NCBI GenBank assembly: GCA_937918935.1
Contig: CAKZSI010000030.1
Coordinates: 148,878-212,877, forward strand
Length of the DNA: 64,000 nucleotides
Reading direction: 5' to 3'
From: an uncultured Chloroflexales bacterium
GTDB lineage: Bacteria; Chloroflexota; Chloroflexia; Chloroflexales; Chloroflexaceae
Part shown: piece by piece, positions 1 through 8,909 of the stretch
Position numbering within the stretch: the first letter of the stretch is position 1
Layout: every line of letters starts with the position of its first letter
Translations under genes and position numbers: made by a program
The notes under the pieces: model-generated
Databases searched by the model: none
What the model was told of the DNA's origin: nothing
What the model saw: the letters and a program-made list of their open reading frames with translations, nothing else

Positions 1-432
1 GAGTCGCACACCGAGTTGCGCGCCCGCATCGCCGATCTGGAACACCAACCCCCACCCGCCTCCACCGGCAATGGCGCGCCTGCGGGTGGGGCCGAAATGC
101 CAGCGCCGGCCCCACCATCCCTTGGCGATCTGAGCGGTCTGATCGAGCAACTGGAACTGCGCCGCGCGGTCAGCGCCCACTGGCGACTCCAGGGCGCCGG
201 GCCGCTCGGCCAGGCCCGCGCGCTCAGCCAACGGGCCATTCGGCAGTACCTGCGCTGGCTGATCAATCCTATCGTCGAGCAGCAGAGTGCCTTCAACGCG
301 GCCCTGGCCGGGGCCGTGCCGCACCTGGCAGCCGCCGAGGCGGCGCTGCGGGCGCGGCTGGAGGCCGTGGAACAGGCCCGACGGGCGGCCGCGGGCGGTC
401 CCAACGCGGTTCAACCGCATGGTCCTATGTGA
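1..432 (+). CDS. C-terminal part of a proline-rich/coiled-coil protein (5' end outside window)
   Basis: The plus-1 frame is open from the first base to a TGA at 430-432, so this is the end of a longer gene. A TTG at 16 lies inside the frame and is probably not the real start. The visible 143 residues hold a Pro/Ala-rich linker, then a helical segment containing the string NPIVEQQSAFNAAL, then an Ala/Arg/Glu-rich probable coiled coil. From memory, similar 'P(I/V)(L/V)xQQxxFN' tails occur next to methyltransferase or glycosyltransferase domains in polysaccharide clusters, which fits the glycosyltransferase downstream. That link is inference; the catalytic part, if any, is upstream of the window. 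Confidence 0.6.
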   Translation, partial: ESHTELRARIADLEHQPPPASTGNGAPAGGAEMPAPAPPSLGDLSGLIEQLELRRAVSAHWRLQGAGPLGQARALSQRAIRQYLRWLINPIVEQQSAFNAALAGAVPHLAAAEAALRARLEAVEQARRAAAGGPNAVQPHGPM

Positions 433-508
433 TGTTCGGACGAGAGGGGATGTGAGGGGAGAGACGACTCGACAGGCTGTCTGTCCTTCCCCACGCCCCG
501 CACCACCC

Positions 509-1564
509 ATGCCCCGACCCCTACACATCCTCATCTGCGCCACCCAGGTGCCATTCGTCCGCGGTGGCGCCGAATACCTGGTCGAGGGGCTGCGCGAGGC
601 CCTGTCGGCCCGCGGCCACACGGTTGACGTGGTGGCCCTCCCCTACCAGTGGCATCCCGTCGAACGCATCCCCGAGAGCGCCCTCGCCTGGCGCCTGCTC
701 GACATCAGCCACGCCAACGGGCAGCCGGTGGACCTCGTGATCGCCACCAAGTTCCCCTCGTACCTGGTGCGCCACCCGAACAAGGTCGTCTGGCTGGTGC
801 ACCAGCACCGCCAGGCCTACGACTGGTACGGCACGCCCCTGAGCGATTTCGCCAACATCCCCGAACACCGGCAGGTGCGCGACGCGATTATGCGCATGGA
901 CCGCGCCGGCCTCGGCGAGTGCCGCGCGCGCTACAGCATCTCGCGCAACGTCAGTGCCCGGTTGCGGCGCTTCAACGGCCTCGACAGTACGCCGCTCTAT
1001 CCGCCAAGCCGGTACGCCCATCTGTTGCGGGCCGGCCCCTACGGTGACTACATGCTTGCCGTCGCGCGCCTCGACCGCGCCAAGCGCCTGGACCTGCTGC
1101 TGGAAGCCGCGGCCCGGATGCGCGCGCCCGCGCCGCTGATGATCGTCGGAACCGGACCGGAGCGTGAACGCCTGGAGCGGCTGGCCGCCGACCTGGGACT
1201 GGGTGCGCGAGCACGGTTTCTGGGCTTTGTCGGCGACGCCGAACTGGTGGAGTTGTACGCCGGGGCGCGGGCAGTATTCTACGCGCCGGTGGATGAAGAC
1301 TATGGCTTCGCCACGGTCGAAGCCTTTGGCGCGGCACGCCCTGTGGTAACCACCAGTGATGCCGGGGGGGTGCTGGAGTTCGTTGAGGACGAGACTAACG
1401 GCCTGGTCTGCCCGCCGGACCCTGTGGCGCTGGCGCAGGCCCTGGACCGGCTGGCCGCTGATGCGGCGCTGGCCGAGCACCTGGGCCGGGCCGGGCGCCC
1501 AGAGGTGGCCGGCATCACCTGGGAGCGGGTGGTGGCGGCGCTGGTGGGAAGTGTGGAGGTGTAG
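509..1564 (+). CDS. GT4-family glycosyltransferase
   Basis: Predicted 351-residue GT-B enzyme that transfers a sugar from a nucleotide donor, probably for exopolysaccharide or cell-wall glycan in the cytoplasm. The N-terminal Rossmann half begins HILICATQ and carries the GGAE acceptor-side loop near residues 19-22. The C-terminal half has the retaining GT4 EX7E signature (E263 and E271, in DEDYGFATVE) followed by the usual nucleotide-sugar strand and a C-terminal helix. The open frame extends upstream to 287, but that part is low-complexity and overlaps the preceding gene; ATG 509 begins the conserved fold. The stop codon lies inside a family B repeat (GTGTGGAGGTGTAG). Donor and acceptor cannot be told from sequence. 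Confidence 0.85.
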   Translation: MPRPLHILICATQVPFVRGGAEYLVEGLREALSARGHTVDVVALPYQWHPVERIPESALAWRLLDISHANGQPVDLVIATKFPSYLVRHPNKVVWLVHQHRQAYDWYGTPLSDFANIPEHRQVRDAIMRMDRAGLGECRARYSISRNVSARLRRFNGLDSTPLYPPSRYAHLLRAGPYGDYMLAVARLDRAKRLDLLLEAAARMRAPAPLMIVGTGPERERLERLAADLGLGARARFLGFVGDAELVELYAGARAVFYAPVDEDYGFATVEAFGAARPVVTTSDAGGVLEFVEDETNGLVCPPDPVALAQALDRLAADAALAEHLGRAGRPEVAGITWERVVAALVGSVEV

Positions 1565-1609
1565 ACAAATCTCTCAACACGACCCCACACCTCTAACCTC
1601 TACACGCTC
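1551..1609. repeat. Family B repeat element, copy 1
   Basis: A left half-site GTGTGGAGGTGTAGA overlaps the end of the glycosyltransferase gene and supplies its stop codon. After about 20 bases the facing half (ACACCTC ... CTCTACAC) follows. The element fills the space between two convergent genes. Confidence 0.6.
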
Positions 1610-2444
1610 ACCGTTCTCCCTCCGCCCGATAGGCGCGCAATTCCGCCAGACGCTGCTCGCCCACCTTGCCAAGATAGGCCAGCCAGTCCTGCGCATAGGG
1701 CCGCAGGGTCTCGACGACGGTGCGTGCCACGGCGTAGTTGCGGAACCACTTGCGATCGGCGGGCACGATGTGCCACGGCGCGTCGGCAGTGCTGCAACGC
1801 TCCAGGGCCTCAGTGTAGGCGGCCATATAGTCGTCCCAATGCTCGCGTTCGCGCCAGTCACCCGCCGACAGCTTCCAGGCTTTCTCCACGTCCTTTTCTC
1901 GGGCCAGCAGGCGCTCCTCCTGTTCTTCCCTGCTGATGTGGAGGAAAAACTTCAGAATGATCGTATTACTGCTGGCCAGCAGATGCTCAAAGTCATTGAT
2001 CATACGGTAGCGCGCCCGCCAGACCGGCTCAGGCACCAGGCCATGGACGCGCACCACCAGCACATCCTCGTAGTGCGAGCGATTGAAGATGCCGATCAGC
2101 CCCCGTCGCGGGGTGACGCGATGCACGCGCCAGAGGAAATCGTGGGACAGCTCTTCTTCGGTGGGGACCTTGAAGCTGTACACGTAGCTGCCAAGCGGCG
2201 AGACCTTGCTGAAGACCTTGCGCACCGTGCCGTCTTTGCCGCTGGTGTCCATGCCCTGCATGATCACCAGCAGGCTGTGGGTGCCCGCGCCGTAGAGCAG
2301 TTCCTGCAGATCGTCGATCTCGGTGGTAAGCGCGTCGAACTCCGCTTCGGCGACCGCGCGCTCCAGATTGCCGTTTGAACGCGGATCGATCGCCGCCAGG
2401 TCCACCTTGCTGCCTGGCGCCACACGGTATACGAGGGGTTCCAC
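1608..2444 (-). CDS. ppk2: Polyphosphate kinase 2 family protein (PPK2)
   Basis: A 278-residue P-loop enzyme that moves phosphate between polyphosphate and nucleotides. The Walker A loop GMDTSGKDG spans residues 64-72, the Walker B-like FNRSHYED follows at about 120-127, and an Arg/Lys-rich lid (EKDVEKAW ... GDWREREHW) lies about 190-215; all are diagnostic for PPK2. Single-domain length fits the class I/III enzymes rather than the two-domain class II. The start is GTG at 2444, with GGAAGG eight bases upstream. The gene is convergent with the glycosyltransferase and has no operon partner. Whether it prefers AMP, ADP or GDP cannot be read from the sequence. Confidence 0.92.
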   Translation of the reverse strand: MEPLVYRVAPGSKVDLAAIDPRSNGNLERAVAEAEFDALTTEIDDLQELLYGAGTHSLLVIMQGMDTSGKDGTVRKVFSKVSPLGSYVYSFKVPTEEELSHDFLWRVHRVTPRRGLIGIFNRSHYEDVLVVRVHGLVPEPVWRARYRMINDFEHLLASSNTIILKFFLHISREEQEERLLAREKDVEKAWKLSAGDWREREHWDDYMAAYTEALERCSTADAPWHIVPADRKWFRNYAVARTVVETLRPYAQDWLAYLGKVGEQRLAELRAYRAEGER

Positions 2445-2778
2445 CAGTTCTTCCTTCCTGTACTATCAGAGCGATCACCGCGTCCACATTGAAAATGGCG
2501 AAACCAGGTTTCCCCATCCCCGTGAGGAGAACACAGCAGCGCCAGCCTCCAGCCGGGACAACCACGGCATTCCCCACGCCTCTTTCGAACGGGCAGGGGT
2601 ACGGTCTTCCGAAGAACGCTCTCGATCCTGAGGACGTAGCCAGCGGCCCCGATGTCACATTGCGCGCTTTGCGCCTTAAGGGTACCATGATCGTATCTTA
2701 ACCTGAGCTTCATCTGCGGGTGCCATAATTGGATGCTCTCAGCGGAGAACATGCCAGTCACGGCCAGGGGAGCGATAC
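2445..2778. repeat. Divergent spacer with a degenerate family A repeat
   Basis: 334 bases between the divergent starts of ppk2 and the sulfatase-like gene. A family A core (GCGAAACC-A-GGTTTCCCC, 2499-2515) is present with one imperfect arm. The rest should contain both promoters, but I see no pair of boxes good enough to call. Confidence 0.5.
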
Positions 2779-4308
2779 GTGGCGCGTCTCGATATTGTGT
2801 TGCTTGTGCTCGATACCCAGCGTGCTGACCGGCTTTCGTGCTACGGGCACCCCCAGGAGATCTCACCCTCCCTCGACGCCCTTGCGGCACGGGCTACGCT
2901 GTTTACCCGCGCCTTCAGCGCCGCGCAATGGACGATGCCCTCGCATGCGTCGCTCTTCACCGGTCTCTATCCCCACGACCACGGGCTGGTGCAGAGCCGC
3001 GGGGTGCTTCCGGAGACGCTGCCAACCCTGGCCGAGCGGCTCGCGGCTGGCGGCTACGCCACCGCGGCCTTCTGCAACAACCCCCTGGTCGGCGTGGTAA
3101 ACAATGGCCTGCGGCGTGGGTTCCAGAGTTTTCTCAACTACGCCGGCCTACTGACCTCGCGCCCCAGCCAGGCCGGGCCGCGTCGTGGTCCGATTGCGCG
3201 CTACCGGCAGTTCTTCAAGCGTTCCCTGGCCGCGCTCCTTGGGCGGATTCAAGACTCCTTCGCCCGTTCGGATGTGCTGCTGGCCCTGTCTTTTACGCCG
3301 CTGATGGTGCCGCTATGGCAGACGGCGCTGAGCTTCAAGGGCAACACCGGGCGCAGCCTCACCGACGCGGCGCGCCTGCTCGTCGAACGGCGCGGACTGG
3401 CGCCAGATCAGCCGGCGTTTGTCTTCATCAACCTGATGGGCACCCATGCGCCCTACCATCCCCGGCCCGAACATCTGGCACGCTTCGGGCCGCACATTCA
3501 GCACGATCCGGCCGCGCGGCGCTACCTGCGGCGCTTCAATACCGACATCTACGGCTGGCTCGCCCCCCTCGCCGCGCCCCTCGGTCCTGGCGACAAGGCC
3601 ACCCTCGACGCGGTGTACAATGCCGAGGTGGCCGGGCAGGACGAACAGGTGGGGCGCTTCCTCGATCGCCTGCGCGCTGCCGGGCGCCTGGAACGCACCC
3701 TGCTGATCGTTTGCGCCGACCACGGCGATCACCTGGGAGAAAAACAACTGGTCGGCCACTCCTTCGGGGCTTACAACGAGGTTGCGCGCGTGCCGCTGAT
3801 CGTTTACCATCCCGGCGGTGATCTGCCCTCCGGCGCGCTGCGTGAGGCGCCAGTGTCGCTCCGCCGCGTGTTTCACACCGTCCTTGAGGCCGCCGGGCTG
3901 GCCAGCGCCGAGGAACGGCGTTTGAGCCTCGCCGCCACCAGCGATCCCGATGGTGGGGTGGTGCTGGTGGAGGCCCTGCCACCTTCGAATGTGATCGACC
4001 TGGTGCGCCGCCACCATCCCGACCTGCTGCGGCGTTACGGCTACGATCAACCCTGCCAGGCATTGATCAGCGGCGATGACAAGTTGATTCGCTTCGGCGA
4101 GCGTCACCGGGCGCTCTATAACCACCGGCATGACCTGGAGGAACACACCGATCTCTACGCCATCCTCCCCGAACGGGCCGATATGCTGGAAGAAACACTG
4201 GAGGCTTTCGTCCGGCGGCGCGAGCAGCCGGCCCTGGCGCCCGAGCGCCCGCCCGCGGATGACCCCCTGGTGCGCAAGCGTCTGCGTGACCTGGGGTATC
4301 TTGAGTAA
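2779..4308 (+). CDS. Sulfatase-fold hydrolase/transferase with Thr at the nucleophile position
   Basis: 509 residues of alkaline-phosphatase-superfamily fold. Metal ligands are visible at both ends: D12 in VLDTQRAD and the distal ADHGDHLGE plus GHSF. The nucleophile segment reads WTMPSHASLFTG (residues 51-62). In formylglycine sulfatases this is C/S-x-P-x-R, so Cys/Ser is replaced by Thr52 and Arg by His56. A Thr nucleophile is used by LtaS and phosphoethanolamine transferases, so a phospho-transfer or phosphodiesterase role is more likely than sulfate ester hydrolysis. There is no transmembrane anchor or signal peptide, so it is apparently cytoplasmic. Start is GTG 2779. It lies before lgt and near a second superfamily member. 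Confidence 0.75.
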   Translation: MARLDIVLLVLDTQRADRLSCYGHPQEISPSLDALAARATLFTRAFSAAQWTMPSHASLFTGLYPHDHGLVQSRGVLPETLPTLAERLAAGGYATAAFCNNPLVGVVNNGLRRGFQSFLNYAGLLTSRPSQAGPRRGPIARYRQFFKRSLAALLGRIQDSFARSDVLLALSFTPLMVPLWQTALSFKGNTGRSLTDAARLLVERRGLAPDQPAFVFINLMGTHAPYHPRPEHLARFGPHIQHDPAARRYLRRFNTDIYGWLAPLAAPLGPGDKATLDAVYNAEVAGQDEQVGRFLDRLRAAGRLERTLLIVCADHGDHLGEKQLVGHSFGAYNEVARVPLIVYHPGGDLPSGALREAPVSLRRVFHTVLEAAGLASAEERRLSLAATSDPDGGVVLVEALPPSNVIDLVRRHHPDLLRRYGYDQPCQALISGDDKLIRFGERHRALYNHRHDLEEHTDLYAILPERADMLEETLEAFVRRREQPALAPERPPADDPLVRKRLRDLGYLE

Positions 4309-4374
4309 CGAATGGTTCAGACCCGGGCATTCCAGCCTGACAGTTGCTCCACCGTCCTGCCTGACCGCCCGCTC

Positions 4375-4424
4375 TGTGGAGGTGTATCGTCTCACTTCTA
4401 TCTGTCCACACCTCATAAAGGAGG
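4375..4424. repeat. Family B repeat element, copy 2, ending in an AAAGGAGG motif
   Basis: The left half-site TGTGGAGGTGTA (4375-4386) faces TCCACACCTC (4405-4414). An AAAGGAGG string (4417-4424) follows, which looks like a strong ribosome-binding site but has no start codon at working distance; lgt uses GGAG nearer its ATG. Confidence 0.5.
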
Positions 4425-4469
4425 AACCGTCTGAAATACACCTGAGTTCCTTATATCGGAGCACCCCTC

Positions 4470-5327
4470 ATGTACCCACCGGTTGATCCAATTCTGATCC
4501 AGATCGGCCCCCTGGCCATACGCTGGTACGGCGTGCTGATGATCGCCGGGATCTTCGCCGCGACCGCCGTGGCGGCGCGCTACGTGGCCTGGAAGGGCGA
4601 AAACCCGGATAATGTCTGGGACATGCTCCTCTGGGTGCTGATCCCCGGCCTGATCGGGGCGCGTCTGTACTACGTGTTTATTCAGTCCCCGCGCGGGCCG
4701 GCCGGCCTTGAACGCTACCTCGCCGATCCCTGGTCGATTGTGCGGGTCTGGGAAGGCGGATTGCACATCTTCGGCGGCTTCATCTTCGGCGCTGCGGCCC
4801 TGCTGATCTACGCGCGGGCGCGCCGGCTGAACCTGCCCGTCTACCTCGACGGCGTCGGCCTTGGCTTGCCCCCTGGTCAGGCCATCGCTCGCAATGCCAA
4901 TTTCATCAACCAGGAGTTGTATGGCCCCCCCACGACCCTGCCCTGGGGCCTGCGCATCGATCCACAACACCGTATCCCCCCCTACAACGACTTGAACACG
5001 TACCCGGAGAGTGTGCGCTTCCATCCTCTCTTTCTCTACGAGGCGCTGTGGAACCTGGGTGGCTTCGCCCTGTTGCTGTGGATCGCCCGGCGCTTCGCCG
5101 ATCGCCTCAAGCCCGGCGATCTGGCGCTGCTCTATCTGATCTGGTACCCCCTGGGGCGCTTCTTTATCGAGTTTCTGCGTACCGATTCCTGGTTCTTCCC
5201 CGGCACGCCCTTCAACGTGGTGCACGTCCTCTCGGCGCTGGCGATGCTGCTGGCCGGCGGGTTCCTGGTCTATCGCCATCGCGCCGCTCGCTCCGAAGAA
5301 GCGCCCGGGCGCGCCAGCGTGTCGTAG
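4470..5327 (+). CDS. lgt: Prolipoprotein diacylglyceryl transferase
   Basis: A 285-residue integral membrane enzyme that moves diacylglycerol from phosphatidylglycerol to the lipobox Cys of prelipoproteins. It has several hydrophobic helices, the EGGLHIFGGF loop with the conserved His, and the signature region GQAIARNANFINQELYG. The signature keeps R-x-x-N although the usual GRxGN is ARNAN here. HPLFLYE and the GRFFIEFLRTD loop are also typical. GGAG lies eight bases before ATG 4470. Lipoproteins that would be substrates are encoded in this window (8910, 16227, 21446). Confidence 0.95.
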   Translation: MYPPVDPILIQIGPLAIRWYGVLMIAGIFAATAVAARYVAWKGENPDNVWDMLLWVLIPGLIGARLYYVFIQSPRGPAGLERYLADPWSIVRVWEGGLHIFGGFIFGAAALLIYARARRLNLPVYLDGVGLGLPPGQAIARNANFINQELYGPPTTLPWGLRIDPQHRIPPYNDLNTYPESVRFHPLFLYEALWNLGGFALLLWIARRFADRLKPGDLALLYLIWYPLGRFFIEFLRTDSWFFPGTPFNVVHVLSALAMLLAGGFLVYRHRAARSEEAPGRASVS

Positions 5328-5337
5328 TGCAGCGCCG

Positions 5338-5435
5338 TGTGGAGGCGCCGAGACATGGCGGGGTGGAGGGGTGAAGATGTAAAAACCAGATCACTAGCAA
5401 CATCTCCATATCTCTACATCTCGACACCTCTACAC
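5338..5435. repeat. Family B repeat element, copy 3 (long form)
   Basis: Purine-rich left part (TGTGGAGGCGC ... GGGTGGAGGGGTGAAGATGT) faces a pyrimidine-rich right part (CATCTCCATATCTCTACATC ... ACACCTCTACAC). It fills the spacer between lgt and the next gene. Confidence 0.5.
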
Positions 5436-5451
5436 CCTGTGAGTTTACCTT

Positions 5452-6840
5452 ATGCCCACGCCCCGTCTGCTGATCATCGGTCTGGACTGTGCCGAACCCG
5501 CCCTGGTGGAACGCTGGCGCGGCGATCTGCCCCATCTTAACGCCCTGATGGAGCGTGGCGTCTCCGGTCGTCTGGAGAGTTGCGTGCCGGCGATCACCGT
5601 TCCGGCCTGGAGTTGCATGCTCAGCGGGCGTGACCCGGGTGAACTGGGGATCTACGGCTTTCGGAATCGCGCCGATCGCGGCTACGGTTCCCTGGTTGTC
5701 GCCGACGGGCGCGCCGTGCGCCCGCCACGCCTGTGGGATCACCTTGGCGCCGCCGGCTGGTGCGTGGCCGTCATTGGCGTTCCCGGCACCTACCCGCCCC
5801 CCACGGTGAACGGTGTGGCCGTCAGTTGCTTCCTCGCCCCTTCCATCGCCAGCACCTACACCCATCCGCCCGAACTGGCGCGTCGCGTCGCTGAATGGCT
5901 GGAGCGGCCCTATCTGCTCGATGTGCCCGATTTTCGATCAGAAGACAAACCGCGCATCCTCGCCGACATCTACACTCTCTGCGACCAGCGTTTCACCCTG
6001 GCACAGCACCTGCTGACTGAAGAACGACCCGATCTGTTGATGCTGGTAGATATGGGTACCGACCGTGTGCATCACGCCTTCTGGAAGCACATGGACCCCG
6101 CCCACCCCGACTTTGTGCCTGATTCGCCCTTTCAGAACGCCATCTTTGACTACTACCGACACGTTGACCGGCGCATCGGCGAACTCCTTGCCGCCTGCGA
6201 CGCCGCTACCGCTGTGCTGGTGGTCTCAGACCACGGCGCGCGCCCGTTGATGGGCGGTTTTCGTCTCAACCAGTGGCTGATCGAACAGGGCTACCTGGTC
6301 CTGCGCGAGCAACCCGCCACGCCCGTCGCCCTCGACCACGCCGCGGTAGACTGGGCGCGCACGCGCGCCTGGGGCGCCGGGGGTTACTACGGGCGGATCT
6401 TCCTCAACGTGCGTGGGCGCGAGCCGGAGGGATGCATCGCCCCCGCCAACTACGAAGCCGAACGGGACACCCTGGCGGCGGCGCTCACGGCCCTGGTCGG
6501 CCCCGATGGCGCCCCGCTCGGCAACCGGGTCTTCACCCCGCAGCAACTGTACCGCAAGGTACGCGGGGTCGCACCCGACCTGCTGCTCTACGTCGGCGAT
6601 CTGGCCTGGAGGGCCATCGGCACAGTCGGCGGCGTGGGGCTGTTCACCCGTGAAAATGACACCGGTCCCGATGATGCAAATCACGCCCAGCACGGCCTGT
6701 TCATCTTCTACGACCCCATCCGCCCCGGCGCCGGCCAGCGGCTTGAAGGGGTGACCATCTACGACGTGCTGCCGACGCTGCTGGCGCGCTACGGGATAGC
6801 CACCCCGGACCATCTGCGTGGGCGCGTCGCAGCCTGGTGA
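5452..6840 (+). CDS. Alkaline-phosphatase-family phosphodiesterase/nucleotide pyrophosphatase-like protein
   Basis: 462 residues matching the type I phosphodiesterase/nucleotide pyrophosphatase branch. D12 in IIGLDCAEP is the first metal ligand and Thr49 in ITVPAWSCMLSG is the expected nucleophile. DMGTDRVHHAFW supplies Asp/His ligands, and VVSDHGARPL the second metal Asp/His pair. A late NHAQHGLFIF gives the last His. There is no signal peptide or membrane helix. It is the second superfamily member in 4 kb and, like the first, lacks the sulfatase Cys. Substrate unknown; related genes are often found among polysaccharide or lipid-linked glycan genes, which is only context here. Confidence 0.8.
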   Translation: MPTPRLLIIGLDCAEPALVERWRGDLPHLNALMERGVSGRLESCVPAITVPAWSCMLSGRDPGELGIYGFRNRADRGYGSLVVADGRAVRPPRLWDHLGAAGWCVAVIGVPGTYPPPTVNGVAVSCFLAPSIASTYTHPPELARRVAEWLERPYLLDVPDFRSEDKPRILADIYTLCDQRFTLAQHLLTEERPDLLMLVDMGTDRVHHAFWKHMDPAHPDFVPDSPFQNAIFDYYRHVDRRIGELLAACDAATAVLVVSDHGARPLMGGFRLNQWLIEQGYLVLREQPATPVALDHAAVDWARTRAWGAGGYYGRIFLNVRGREPEGCIAPANYEAERDTLAAALTALVGPDGAPLGNRVFTPQQLYRKVRGVAPDLLLYVGDLAWRAIGTVGGVGLFTRENDTGPDDANHAQHGLFIFYDPIRPGAGQRLEGVTIYDVLPTLLARYGIATPDHLRGRVAAW

Positions 6841-6845
6841 AGGGT

Positions 6846-8665
<1,820 letters not shown>

Positions 8666-8760
8666 CCCCCGAAAACAGCATTTCCAGGTCTCTGCCTGCT
8701 GGAAAGGCGCCACCCGCCCTCACACCTCCGATTGTTTACCTGTCTGCCGGAAGGAAACGC

Positions 8761-8783
8761 CTGGGAGGGCCTGGCTCTCCCAG
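8761..8783. terminator. Possible terminator hairpin after sat-cysC
   Basis: CTGGGAG (8761-8767) pairs with CTCCCAG (8777-8783). A CT-rich stretch rather than a true T-run follows, so it may equally be a palindromic repeat fragment of the kind scattered through the spacers. Confidence 0.3.
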
Positions 8784-8909
8784 GAACCTCTGTCTTCATT
8801 CGTACACGCTCGCAGTAAGGCGAAGCAGGAGGGGCGCAGCCCCTTTACAAACAGGTTCGCACGTTCCTGATGACGAACGGCGAAGCGGCATAAAGGAGGA
8901 GAAACGCAT

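Noticed and set aside
4417..4424. Hidden small gene after the AAAGGAGG motif
   Set aside because: No ATG, GTG or TTG occurs at working distance in an open frame before lgt.
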